From NCBI GenBank assembly GCA_963575745.1, contig CAUYUJ010011292.1, positions 176,007 to 240,006 on the forward strand: 64,000 bases of DNA, given 5' to 3'. The notes beneath the pieces were generated by a model that saw only the letters and a list, made by a program, of their open reading frames with translations, searched no databases and was not told the origin of the DNA. Positions 32,330-42,916 of the stretch are shown here, in pieces. The position numbers and the translations under genes are program-made. Origin of the DNA: Prorocentrum cordatum. Taxonomy: Eukaryota > Sar > Dinophyceae > Prorocentrales > Prorocentraceae. Each line of letters begins with the position of its first letter. Position 1 is the first letter of the stretch.

Positions 32330-32530
32330 GGTCTCTCGGGGCCTCTTGGGAAGGCTCTTGGGGCTCTTGTGAGGCGTCTCGGAGGCCGCTTGGGCCGTCT
32401 TGGGGCCATCTTGGGCGTCTTGGTGCGATCTCTGGGCGTCTCGAAGCCCTTTTGGACCGTCTTGGGGGCCTCTTGGGGCCCTCTTGGCCTTTCTTGGGGC
32501 CACCTTGGGCCCGAGCAAGTCACGCTGCAA
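32330..32530 (+). repeat. CTTGGGGCC minisatellite, second site
   Basis: The same 10-12-base unit as at 5255-5585 (GTCTTGGGGCCATCTTGGG), in the third RING-gene intron. Confidence 0.85.
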
Positions 32531-33164
32531 GATGCGGGAAGCCTCCGACAAGCCGCAGGAAGCCCAAGAACATTTGGCAAGTTGGGTTCTGGGACGTGAG
32601 GGCACGCCCACTCCATGCCCAAAGGCACGGTGGCGGACTGATGTCACGGTAGGCCATGACGGATGGATGCGGAAGATGCCAGGAGGGTGTGCGCTCTTAG
32701 GATTGCCCCCGGCCGTGCTGCGCCTGCTCGTTTAGGGAGCTAGGAGAGGCCGCCTCGGGCTTCGAGCCCCGCGGTTTCCTGCCCGCCCCAGGAAAGCAAT
32801 AGATGAAGCCCTGGGGTATTCTTGGAAGACAGGGGGGCTTCTCAGAAGCCTCCCTGTCTTCGCAGAAGCCGTAACAGCGCTCTGGCGGTTGGGAATTTTG
32901 GCTTAGCGCGTTGCTCCGCTGGTTCTGGCCCACCACGCTTCGGCGCGACACGCTAACCACTTCCCCATTTCCTAAGCGTCACGTCCCGAGCTTTTCCCAG
33001 CCTCCCGCCCCGCGGTGCGGAAGGACGCGCTACCCGCTCGCAAGGAATAGTTGGCTTGTCATCGGAACCGCCGCTACGACATGCTGAGCAACAATTCCCG
33101 ACTGTCTGTCTATGCCGAATTTTGTGCTTCTCGACCCCCTATCCCAATCCCGCTCCCGATCCCC

Positions 33165-33470
33165 GCCCTGCCCCGCCCTCGCCCCCCTCCCCCTCCCTGC
33201 GACGCCGCTGGGTTCCTTTCCATTTCGCTCGGCTTCGTTCTCTCCCCTTTCTCCTCTCCGTTGTCCCGGCTTGTCCCGTCCCGTCCCTATCCCATCTCCG
33301 TCCCGTCCCGTTGTCCTGGCTTGTCCCGTCCCGTCCCTATCCCATCTCCGTTGTCCTGGCTTGTCCCGTCCCGTCCTGGCTTGTCCCGTCCCGTCCCGTC
33401 CCGTCCGTTGTCCTGGCTTGTCCCGTCCCTGGCTTGTCCCGTCCCGTCCCGCCCCCGTCCTCTCTCCTGC
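33165..33470 (+). repeat. TCCCG/TTGTCC pentamer array and pyrimidine tract
   Basis: CCCGTCCCGT units with GTTGTCCTGGCTTG inserts, repeated at a larger scale of ~20-60 bases. It supplies the C/T-rich sequence before the 3' splice site CTTGCCAAG|G at 33478. Confidence 0.9.
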
Positions 33471-33478
33471 TTGCCAAG

Positions 33479-33547
33479 GCGCCACGGATGACGCCCTGCG
33501 CCCACACGTTCTGCAAGGCTTGCATCGAGCGCAGCATCGGATCCAAG
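33479..33547 (+). CDS. RING finger, exon carrying Cys3, His4, Cys5 and Cys6
   Basis: Twenty-three codons in phase 0: Ala-Pro-Arg-Met-Thr-Pro-Cys-Ala-His-Thr-Phe-Cys-Lys-Ala-Cys-Ile-Glu, then Arg-Ser-Ile-Gly-Ser-Lys. Pro-Cys-x-His-x-Phe-Cys-x-x-Cys-Ile is the central signature of C3HC4 RING domains. The acceptor is GCCAAG|G and the donor AAG|GC. If the frame were read on past 33547 it would run to a stop without the last cysteine pair, which supports splicing here. Confidence 0.72.
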
Positions 33548-33699
33548 GCTGGGCGGCACGGGGTGCATCCCTGGTGCCTGGGGTTGCGTTTGGGGAGCGC
33601 GTGCCCAGATCTCTAGTGCTGGCGCAAGGATAGGTTGAGCAAACAAAATCGATCGGTTGGGGGTTGATGCGGTTCTTCGCGTGTGCTTTGTGCGTGTCA

Positions 33700-35310
33700 C
33701 AATTCTGTGTCCACCTGCTCACCCTTCTCCGCATCCTGCGAAGATCTGACGTCTGGGATGCGTGCATTCAGAATGCGTTTCATGCTTGCAGCCGCTCGGA
33801 AGACAACAGCGCACTGCGCAGGTGGACACCTGAACCATACCTCCCACCAGTCGCGTATCCTGCATGACCCTCCTGTTTATCATTGCCTGCGCGTAGTTTT
33901 CGCGAATTTGTAGTGGCAGCTTACTTGTAACTGCCCCAAGCGAACAGTTGTCTTGCCGTTTCTCACATACTGGCATGAGTGCGATGTCTTGCCACAGTGT
34001 CGACCCTCTTAGCCTGTGTCGGCCATCATGTCATCCTCCTCTGCTTCTGGCTGTCGCGATGCGGGGATGTTTCGATGGTGTCCTGATGCCACATCGACGG
34101 TCTGTTGATGCTGTTCTCTTATGAACACCATGGTGTCCCGATCGTGTCCTAAGTGCGTATCGACCATGTCCCGATGGTGTGCTGATTCGTAGTCGTAATC
34201 GGTTATGTCCCGATGCTGGCACGATTGATGATCCATTGTTCTCTGACGGTTTCCCTGTGGTGGCCTGGCCCACTGTCCGACGTGCGGCCAGCCAGGCCAC
34301 GCATCGCTCTCCTCTCTTTTCCACTCTCCTCTCTCCTCCCTCCTTGGTCGCTCTGCTGTCGCTGTCATCTCGTGCGGCGTGCCCAGCTGTCTCACGTCAC
34401 GGCGGCCATTTTGCTGTGCATGTGTTGCGTTTTTGTTACGATTCGTTGCGAAAGCCGTGGGTGCATTGGTGGCGTCTCGATTGATTTCGGACTGTGTCTG
34501 GACGGTTTTCCGATCTGTTGTCGACGGTGTATTGGTGGCATTTCGATCATGCCCTTTGGACTAGTACAGCAATGTGGCACCAGTACGTGGACCCCGAACA
34601 GTGACTCAGCGCAGCATCTGGTGATCATCCTGCCATGTGCAGTCGCGAAGGCACCGTTGGTGCGGCGAGCTATATCGACCCACCGTAGAGCTCCACAGGG
34701 TACTGACCACAGGCCACCAGCCAGAGGGGACCAACCAATTGGCGCCAACCATTGGGCACCAACCATAGGGCGCCTCTTGGAGCCGACCATGGGGCACCCA
34801 CCGGGAACGGCTGACAGCGACGTGCAGGCCCCGCCGCACCCAGCGGAAACGGCAGAGCAACGATTGGGGACGGCGACGGCGGCTCGCCCGGCACGGTGCA
34901 CCGAGCGGGAGCCATAGGGCGCCGACGGGGAGCCGCCGACTGTGGCACACAGGCTCAGTTCCTCAAGACCCAAGTCAGAGACCCTGAGTGCGAGCACAGG
35001 TTGGGGAACAACAAAGTACACAGAGGGACGTACATTCGATAGCTGTTTTAAGAGGAAGTGCCGGCATAGTATATGTTACTAGCCAGCATCGACCTCAAAC
35101 AGTGCGTCATTGCACGGTGGAGGTGAAAGCTATGTGGTGAAAGCTATGTTTCCGGATAGCTCCTTGAGAGGGCTGTACGGCTTAAGAGAGTCAACCAGCA
35201 GGCAGGGCTAGACCAGCGTCCTTTCCACGGTTGGCGGTCAGGAAGTGCCGCAGCGCCTTCTTGGAGGTGGCAGGTTGTCCCCCCAAGCGCCTTGCTACTC
35301 GTTCCAAATA
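33700..35310. other. no gene seen; fourth RING-gene intron
   Basis: Mixed unique DNA with weak short repeats: ATGTCCCGATGGTGT-like units at 34100-34215, and AACCATTGGGCACC-like units at 34730-34800. No exon is supported. Confidence 0.4.
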
Positions 35311-35319
35311 CGTGCGCCG

Positions 35320-35800
35320 CAAGCGTTCGCGCAGCTCCTGCGCAGCGCTTCTTGCGCTCTTGCGCAGGTCCTGGGCAGCTCCTGGGCAGTGCTCCATCTC
35401 CTTGCCAGCGCCAAGGCAACTAGCTCCTGGGCAACTAGCTTCCTGGGATGGCTGGCCGCGCCTGGGCAACTCCTGGGCAGCGCTGCCTGGGCTCGTGGGC
35501 AGCGCCGGGCAGCTCCCGGGCAACGCTCTCCAGGCTCGTGGGACGGCAGCTCCGAGGCAGGGCTTCCTACACCCTAGGCGATGCTTAAGAAAACCTAAGT
35601 TTTCGTCCAGAGTCTCGATTATTCTTAACTTTTCAATGTAAATCCCAAGATTTTGATAGAAGTTCTGGGTTTCATTCAATTTCTGAGACTATGAATTTCT
35701 TAACCCATGATTTCTTAAGCATTTCGCATGGTGTAGGCTCGTGGGCAGCGCCCGGGCAGCTCTCTCAGGCATCCCGGGCCGCGCTTCCCGGGCCAGTCGG
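35320..35800 (+). repeat. CTCCTGGGCAGCG minisatellite split by a MITE
   Basis: Units of ~11-15 bases around GCTCCTGGGCAG and GGCTCGTGGGCAGCGC run to 35567 and resume at 35736. The MITE at 35568-35735 inserted into the array, so its boundaries are unusually clear. Confidence 0.85.
35568..35735. mobile_element. TA-flanked MITE, copy 2
   Basis: 168 bp, same family and orientation as 16752-16920, with ends TACACCCTAGGCGATGCTTA and TAAGCATTTCGCATGGTGTA. Flanking TA on both sides and continuation of the host minisatellite on either side give a clean empty-site reading (GGCTTCC-TA-GGCTCGTGGG). It lies in the fourth RING-gene intron. The two copies differ at only a modest number of positions, so this family moved fairly recently. 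Confidence 0.9.
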
Positions 35801-36063
35801 AAGGGTCAGGCAGCCTCGCCGACGTGCCTGCGCTCTCGCGCTGGTGCGCTCGCGTGCTCGTGCACGCGCGATGGTGCGCCCGCGCGCTCTGCGCCCCGCC
35901 TGCGCGCCTGCCCGCTCCGCCTGCACGTCCGTCGGTTTGCGCGCCGCCCGCGCTGCGCCGGTGGGCCCGGAGGCCAGGCGCGCGCGCCAGAGCATCTGTG
36001 TGATTCTGTGCTCTCGCGTCTCTGTGGGCTGCGTTGCGATCCCGGGTTTGAATCGCACCAGTG

Positions 36064-36480
36064 GTGAAAGCTATGTGGTGTAAGCTGTGAGGTGTGATCA
36101 ATGGAGGTGAAAGCCATTCGGTGTAAGTTGTGCAGCATTAGATATGTCGTGCAAGCTATGCGGTGCGAGCTGTATGTGAAGTCATGGGATGTAAGCTACT
36201 CGATGCAAGCTATGTGGTGCAAGCTTTGCGCTGTAAACTATATGGTGCAAGCTATGCTGTGCAAGGTATGTAGTGGACGCTATGCCATGTAAGCTTTATG
36301 ATGTGAGCAATGGAGGTGAAAGCAGTGTGGTATACGCTACTGTATGTCGTATAAGCTACCCGGTGTGAGCTGGGGGTGCCATTGGGGGTAAGCTATGTGA
36401 TGTAGGCTATGTTGTGCAAGCTTTGCAGTGTAATCTATGTGGTGTAAGCTATGTGGCTAAAGTTATGTGGTTAAAGCTTT
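36064..36480 (+). repeat. GCTATGTGGTGCAAGC minisatellite, array 2
   Basis: Degenerate units of ~17-18 bases on GTGGTGCAAGCTATG or GTGTAAGCTATG. The same consensus occurs at 23975 and 60505. Confidence 0.88.
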
Positions 36481-36484
36481 GTCG

Positions 36485-36805
36485 TGCCCGCTCATGAGGC
36501 GCCTACGAGGAGGCACGGTCGGCATCGTGGCGCAACTTCGACGTGCCCCCCAAGGGGGGGGGCGCCCACGAGGCGCCCACGAGTCGTCACGGGCGGCAAC
36601 GCGGCGCAACCTCGACATACCCCTTTAGCGCGTGCGCCCACGAGGTGCCCACGAGGCGTCACGGGCGGCAGCGTGGTGTAACCTCGAGATGCCCCAAAAG
36701 CGCGGGGCGCCCTCGATGCGGCACGGGCGGCAACGCTGGGAAAGCCTGACATACCCCCAACGCGCGGGACGTCCACGAAGCGCCCACGAGGCGGCCCTTG
36801 CCCTT
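36485..36805 (+). repeat. ~73-bp tandem array, four or five units
   Basis: Units contain GCGCCCACGAGGCG, TCACGGGCGGCAACG, GCAACCTCGACATACCCC and an AAGCGCG spacer. Starts fall near 36490, 36571, 36647 and 36712. Confidence 0.88.
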
Positions 36806-37149
36806 CAACGTTGCGAAACGCCAGCACACCAGCCCAATTGTTTAAGCAAGGGCAGTCACAACCCCTACGTGCAAGCGTTGTTCGGGGAATCCAATGCCGA
36901 ATCTTTGGCCACTTTGGAAAATAGGAGGAACTGATGCTCCAGTAAAGAAACCCCAAGCTCCGCGCATCCTCGGTGGAACGGTTGGGTGCCCGTGGCGCAG
37001 GTGCGAATTTTCCCCCAGACGAACGTCGATCGCCGAGCCGTGGAAACGCGCAAAGCAAACCAGTAAATCTGTAATAGCGTTGACTTCATTGCACAACTTC
37101 CACTCGCGTTGACACCAAGTAGATGTGGTGTATTGTATCATCACGGAGG

Positions 37150-37220
37150 GAGCAGGAGGGGGAGGAGGAGGAGGAGGAGGAGGGAGATGAGGAGGAAGGG
37201 CGGAAGAAGATGAGGATGAG
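37150..37220 (+). repeat. short GAG array
   Basis: GGAGGAGG run with ATGAGG interruptions. Confidence 0.85.
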
Positions 37221-37544
37221 GACCATTGTAAACCCAACGGTTAGCAACGATGTTAGAATCAACCCTCCCTCCAAGCTCCCTCTTCATAGGCCCCTACAAG
37301 GGTCATGTCTACTGAGGGAACTGCCTCGTTGGAAGTCAGCCGTTTGAAGACCCTGATGCATGCCAACACATATTTCTCGGGATTCCAACGCCACGGAACA
37401 ACCTGACTGTTGCGTCGTGACGATTCCGAATTGTGCTAGCATTCCATTCTTGGGACTTCAGTACCGCGAGCCAACGTAACTGTTGCACCCTCAGAATCTT
37501 AAATCCTTCCAGAACACGGCTTCTGGTACGCTGATCATGGGGAC

Positions 37545-37985
37545 CCATGAAGTTCTGGCAAATTTGTTAAAACGAATGTGCGCGGCACTTCGGCGAGAGC
37601 CACATTTCGAAAATGAGCCGCCCTCAATTTGTGAAACTCTTGCAAGGTAAAAAGAACGAAGGTGCGTGGCGCTTCGGCGAGAGCCACATTTTGAAAAGGA
37701 ACCGCCCTCAATCCGTGAAGTTCTTACACATTGAACAACGAATGTGCGCGGCGCTAATGCGAGAGCCACATTTTGAACACGGGTCGCCCTCAATCCGTGA
37801 AGCTCGTGCAAGTTTTGAAAGAACGAGTGTGCGCGGCGCTAATGCGAGAGCCACATTTTGAAAACGGGCCGTCCTCAATCCGCGAAGCTCTTGCAAATTT
37901 TGAAAGAACGAATGTGCGCGGCGCTCAGGCGAGAGCCATATTTTGAAAACGACCCGGCCTTCAACTGTGAAGCGGTTGTCAATGT
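37545..37985 (+). repeat. ~84-bp tandem array, five units
   Basis: Each unit carries GAATGTGCGCGGCGCT, GCGAGAGCCACATTTTGAAA and GCCCTCAATCCGTGAAGC. Starts are near 37573, 37658, 37740, 37825 and 37910. Spacing is 82-85 bases. It is not a CRISPR array: the repeat fills the whole period and no variable spacers exist. Confidence 0.92.
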
Positions 37986-38116
37986 TTAACGTTCAGGCTT
38001 TTGAGTGGTGAGGAAGTCTCAGGCGAATCGCCCGGACCGCCCTAAAAACTGGCCTCGGGGTGCGAACGGGAGAAGTTATTTATAAGGCAAAGGAATCGAG
38101 GATGTGGATGAGGCTG

Positions 38117-38190
38117 AAGAGGAGGAGGAGAAGGAGGAGGAGGAGGAGGAGGAGGAGCAGGAGGAGGAGGAAGGGGAGGAGGAGGAGCTT
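38117..38190 (+). repeat. GAG array
   Basis: GAG with AAG and CAG interruptions, in the fourth RING-gene intron. The stretch from 38200 to 38890 shows no supported feature. Confidence 0.9.
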
Positions 38191-38895
38191 AGCTGTGCAA
38201 GCAAGCAGCCCGCGTCCAAAATCCACATGCATAGGCCAGGCGATTTCGTTCGGGCGGAGGGGCGGTCCAGGCTGAATCTTTCGAGAGGAGTCCCTATGTT
38301 GCTTGTACTCTGCGGGTCTTCTCGGTGAGGAGCACGATCTTATGGGACATAAGAAGAGCCGATCTATTGGGAACAATGGGTCAGTTGAGAGGGAGGCTAG
38401 GCGAACATCATGACTCATACTTGCGCGACAAGGGCCCAAGATGCGAAGACGATCTTCATGTACGTACCGCAGCCAGCAGAACGAACACCTACGAAGCGAG
38501 CCACAGACTGAACCTGTCATGGCACGTGGTGTCCGCTCCAGGAACGGCCCAGCCTTCGGCGCATCTTCGCCTTCGGCGGAGGGTGGCGGAAGGCTGGCAC
38601 CGGGGCCTGCCTGGCGCTGACGTGCGGCCAGGCGCCCACCTAGAGTAGTCTTGGACGCTCCACTTGCCAGCGACCCACCACGGTCCAGATTCGCTGAGGA
38701 TTTTCCATAACATAGCGGGTGTGTTCCTCCCAGCGCTGCAAGTCGTATTGCTAGCATTTTCGCCGTTCCGTTTTCGACTGGGCGAGGCTAGACAAGGCAG
38801 GACAAGACAATGCAGGTCCTGATAGGCCTCATTGGTCCAAGAAGGCCTTCAGCTTGGCTCCAGTAGGCCCCAAGAAGACTACAATCTTGTTATAA

Positions 38896-39105
38896 ATCGG
38901 CGTCACCCGTCATACTGATACTATATGTGCGTCGCCCCTCTTGGGGCGACGCGCGCATCGAGAAATCTTATAGTGTATGCGTCGTGGCGGGCGCTTTCTG
39001 GCCACACCGCTCGGGAAACGATATACTACAAGACGGGTATATTATTCGGTTCGGAGGCGGGCCTCCAAGGAGGACATACTAGTATGTCTCCCCGCGTCCC
39101 GTCAA
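38896..39105 (+). mobile_element. ~190-bp dispersed element, copy 2 of 4
   Basis: Begins ATCGGCGTCACCC and aligns with the copies at 44203 and 61172 along its length. A subterminal inverted pair (CATACTGATACTATATG against ACATACTAGTATGTC) and an internal inversion (CTATATGTGCGTCG against CTTATAGTGTATGCGTCG) make it fold-back-like. Same strand as the other copies. Located in the fourth RING-gene intron. Confidence 0.85.
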
Positions 39106-39299
39106 AGCGGGCCAGACTATATTGGGCAGACGGGTTGTTGTTCAACAACTGATGCTCTCAGTCGTCTGCGCCCAGGGGGCTGGTGGGTCAGACAAGTACA
39201 AGCAAATACATTTGCTCCCTGTGGCTGCAGCTGTCGTACGCGGTGTGGGCTGCATCTCACAAAGCCTAACGACGAGGAGGAGGAGAAGTATTAGAAAGC

Positions 39300-39410
39300 G
39301 GAGGAGGATGAGGATGAGGATGGTAATGCTGATGATGATGTTGATGATGATGATGATGATGATGATGATGCTGATGGTGCTGCTGCTGATGATGATGATG
39401 ATGATGATGC

Positions 39411-39441
<31 letters not shown>

Positions 39442-39475
39442 AATAATGTTGTTGGTGATGGTGATGACGCTGATA

Positions 39476-39533
<58 letters not shown>

Positions 39534-39612
39534 CGATGCTGATGCTGATAATGATGCTGATTCCGATCATGATGATGCTGATGATGGTAATGCTGGTGAT
39601 GGTGATGACCGC
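39300..39612 (+). repeat. GAT array
   Basis: GAT on the plus strand with GCT, GGT and AAT interruptions. Confidence 0.95.
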
Positions 39613-39768
39613 CCACCAAACCACCCCAACCCAACCCGAAGGCCCCGATTTGCCCTCCATTTCCAGTGTGGTGGGGGGGTCGGGAAACATTGAACAGACA
39701 CATATGAACCCCGTACCCCCCCCCCAACCCGAAATTCGGGCCTTCGGGTTGGTCTGGTAGGTAGTCAG

Positions 39769-39858
39769 GTGATGATGATGATGATGATGATGTTGATGAT
39801 GATGTTGATGATGATGAGGAGGATGATGATGCTGATGATGATGATGACGATGATGATT

Positions 39859-39903
<45 letters not shown>

Positions 39904-40941
39904 CGGATCCTGATCTTGCTGCTGCTGCTGATGCTGATGCTGATGCTGCTGCGGCTAATGATTGTGCTGTTGCTGATGCTGTTGCTGATGACGGGGATGA
40001 TGAAGAAGATGTCGCTGCCCCTGATGCTGATGCTGTTGCGGCTGACCATGCTGCTGATGATGAAGGTGCTGCTGCTGATGATGCTGCTGTTGCTGATGTT
40101 GACGCTGCTGACGATGCTGATGGTGATGATGACGTTGATGCTGCTGATGATGCTGATGCTGATGATGCAGTTTCTGATGATGATGCTGATGCTATTATGT
40201 GATGGTGATGGTGTTGTTGATGGTGATGATGATGGTGGTGGTGGTGATGGTGAGGTTGATGGTTATGGTGATGATGCTGATGATGATGAGGAGGATGATG
40301 ATGATGTTGATGATGCTGCTGATGATGGTGCTGGTGGGGATGCTGATGCTGATGTTGATGCTAATGCTGATGCTGATGCTGTTGATGATGATGACGACGA
40401 TGATGCTGATGATGCTGATGCTGCTGATGACGATGATGATGATGCTGATGATGATGATGACGACGATGAGGAGGATGACGTTAATGCTGATGCCGCTGCT
40501 GATGCTGGTGCTGATGGGGATGCTGATGCTGATGCGGATGCTGATGCCGATGCTGATGCTGTTGTTGATGATGATGCTGATGACGACGATGATGATGCTG
40601 ATGATGCTGATGATGCTGCTGATGATGATGCTGATGATGCTGATGATAATGATGCGGATGCTGATGATTGTGATGATGATGTTGATGATGCTGATGATGA
40701 TGATGACGATTTTTCTGATGATGATGATGATGATGATTGATGATGATGCTGATGATGATGATGATTATGATGATGCGGATGATGCTGATGATGATGCTGC
40801 TGCTGATGATGATGATGATGATGATAGTGATGGTGCTGATTATGAGGATGATGATGCTGTTGATTATGATGATTATGCCTCTGTTGTTGATGATGATGCT
40901 GATGATGATGATGAAGATGATGATGCTGATGATGATGCTGC

Positions 40942-40972
<31 letters not shown>

Positions 40973-41010
40973 CATGATGATGATGATGCTGATGATGATG
41001 ATGATGATGA
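39769..41010 (+). repeat. 1.2-kb GAT array with GCT and GAC interruptions
   Basis: The longest block in the window, imperfect throughout. Long Asp/Ala, Met/Leu, His and Ile/Ser frames are shadows of the trinucleotide. It grades into GAG at its 3' end, as the arrays at 1879 and 14829 do. Confidence 0.95.
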
Positions 41011-41150
41011 TGATGAGGAGGAGGAGGAGGAGGAGGAGGAGGAGGAGGGAGGAGGAGGATGATGATGATGATGATGGGAGGAGAGGAGGGAGGAGGAGGA
41101 GGAGGCTCAGGAGGAGGAGGAGGACGAGGAGGAGGATATTGGTGGAGGAG
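41010..41150 (+). repeat. GAG array after the GAT array
   Basis: GAG with GATGAT and GGGAGG interruptions. Confidence 0.93.
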
Positions 41151-41397
41151 GATCACTAAGCCAGTCAAAAGTCTGGCGCACATCCTTAGAACAACGCAGT
41201 TGTGCTGGATTTTCGAGCGCACTTTATGCCACCACCTGTTACTTGAGCACTCAGTGCGGCGCTCGGCAGAGCAGCGCTGGCATTGGCCGCGCACTAGCAG
41301 TCGGTCACCGCGAAGAAAAAAGGAGGATGAGGAGAAGAAGGAGAAGGAACAGGCGAAGGGGCAGGAGGAAATGGGAGGGGGAGCAGGAGCAGGAGGA

Positions 41398-41602
41398 CGA
41401 GGAGGAGGAGGAGGAGGAGGAGGAGGAGGAGGAGGAGGAGGAGGAGGAGGAGGAGGAGGAGGAGGAGGAGGGGGAGGAGGAGGACGAGGAGGATGAGGAG
41501 CAGGACCAGGATCAGGAGCAGGAGGAGGAGCAGGAGCAGGAGGAGGAGGAGGAGGAGGAGGAGGAGGAGGAGGTGGAGGAGGAGGAGGAGGAGGAGGAGG
41601 AG
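41398..41602 (+). repeat. GAG array before the last RING exon
   Basis: GAG with CAG and GAC interruptions, ending 46 bases before the exon at 41648. It is in frame with that exon as poly-Glu, so part of it could be translated if the 3' splice site lies upstream. Confidence 0.93.
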
Positions 41603-41647
41603 GTCCTCCTGGCATCTGCGGCCGGGCCGAGGGGCGGCCGCGGGGAG

Positions 41648-41749
41648 GCCGAGTGCCCGCACTGCCGCGCGCCCGTGTGCGGGCCCACCGACCTGAGTGC
41701 GTTCGACTCGTGGATGCGCTCAGCGGCCGCCAGCGTGGACCCCCACTGA
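41648..41749 (+). CDS. RING finger, last exon with Cys7 and Cys8 and the C-terminus
   Basis: Opens Ala-Glu-Cys-Pro-His-Cys-Arg-Ala-Pro-Val-Cys-Gly and ends Ser-Val-Asp-Pro-His before TGA at 41747-41749 (33 codons). Cys-Pro-x-Cys-Arg-x-Pro is the closing signature of RING domains. Spliced in phase 0 after 33547, it leaves ten residues between Cys6 and Cys7, the usual spacing. The acceptor used is CGGGGAG|G; no pyrimidine tract precedes it, only the GAG array. An acceptor further upstream that adds acidic residues would spoil the spacing. Confidence 0.68.
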   Translation, partial: AECPHCRAPVCGPTDLSAFDSWMRSAAASVDPH

Positions 41750-41759
41750 GATCAGTGCG

Positions 41760-42410
41760 GGGGTTGCTTAGGGGTTAGCGGCTATCAGCAACCAAGGCGG
41801 GTTAGATCTGGCCCAACCTGCTTTAGGGGCTTATGGTGGGAGTTCGCGACCTGGGCTAAGTGAGCTACAGTCGCCCCAAGTGAGCTACAATCGCCCCAAG
41901 TGGCTTAGGGGGAGTTCGCGACCTGGGCTAAGTGGCCACTTGGGGCATCTGTAGCCAATTTACAAACTGGGGGAGTCGCGCAAAGAGAGTCGAATACTTT
42001 TCTTCGCGTCGCGCTGCGCACCACACGATCGCGCCTGGCCCGGGCGCAGCCGTAAATCGGTCAAGGGCCCTGCAAGGCCCGCAGAGCTCAACGGCGGCGG
42101 GCGGCGGACCTCCAGAAGGCTATCCAGAGGTCCTCAAGCATTCAGGCCCAGGCTGGGCCCTATCGCGCAGCCCCTGATGGGCCTATACAACAGGCGGCCC
42201 CTGGCGGGCTGGCAGGCCGATGCAGGCCTTCTCAGGAAGCCTCAGGAACTCAGAAGAGGACGTATGTGCAGGGGGCACAGGATGGGATGTGGTAGGAACG
42301 CACGCACTCTGTCGTAAGCTAGGTTCGGCCGGATATGACCCACCTTGGCTTCCCCTGGTCACCTCTCATCCTCGTAGCAACCCCCGCGCCGATCCCAGCA
42401 CCACCTTCTT
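41760..42410. other. 3' flank of the RING gene; short repeat only
   Basis: GAGTTCGCGACCTGGGCTAA occurs twice (about 41840 and 41920), and AGTGAGCTACAGTCGCCCCA and a near copy lie between. No AATAAA signal is expected in dinoflagellates and none is claimed. Confidence 0.5.
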
Positions 42411-42421
42411 CACCTCTCCGT

Positions 42422-42560
42422 GAAGGAAACGGGTCCTGAGGGAATGTGGTCCTTGAGGTCTGTGCTGCCATTTTCGGGCTCTTCCGGGCCCTTCGCGGGG
42501 CTCCGGGGCCGTCAGCAAACGACGTTGTGCCAGGGCCCTCGCGCACGGACGGCCCCGGCG
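42422..42560 (+). repeat. GAAACGGGTCCTGAGGGA element, copy 1
   Basis: Shares with 42917-43081 and 63327-63491 the head GGAAACGGGTCCTGAGGGA, a TTTTCGGGCTC block and a GGCCC-rich middle. The right inverted end is not clear here. Confidence 0.6.
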
Positions 42561-42734
42561 CTGACCCGGGAAGCGGTTCTCATCCCCCTCCACTGGCTGA
42601 TTTGAGGTTCGAGGTTCTCGAGCGTCTTCTTCGTTCCTCGGCGGCTTAACAGCCTCGGGGTGCGCTCCAGCAGCTGTGCCTCGCCGAGTGTTCCAGGGGT
42701 GCCCGAGTCCTCCCGAGCGGCCGCCAAACATACA

Positions 42735-42915
42735 AGTCATAACGGGTTCTGAGGGAAAGGGGTCGGGTCCCGAGGAATAGGGGCCAGGTCCCGAGAAAAA
42801 GGGGTCCTGAGGGAAAGGGTACGGGTGTCAAATATATGCACCACCCCCACCGTCCTCCTCCCCCTTCCTCTCCCAGGAAAGAGGACGGAAAGGGGTCCTG
42901 AGGAAACGACCCACG
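42735..42915 (+). repeat. GGGTCCTGAGGGAAA short tandem
   Basis: Repeats of GGGTCCCGAGGAATAGGGG and GGGTCCTGAGGGAAAGGG, made from the terminal motif of the neighbouring element family. Confidence 0.75.
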
Positions 42916-42916
42916 G

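Noticed and set aside
34000-35000. Short tandem units as possible exons of the RING gene
   Set aside because: No AG|G border followed by balanced coding sequence; the zinc-ligand spacing is already complete without another exon.
37545-37985. Possible CRISPR array
   Set aside because: The repeated unit occupies the full ~84-bp period with no distinct spacers, no cas genes are nearby, and the genome is eukaryotic.
39769-41615. Long Asp/Ala, Met and His/Ser frames on both strands
   Set aside because: All three phases of an imperfect GAT array stay open; no gene is needed to explain them.
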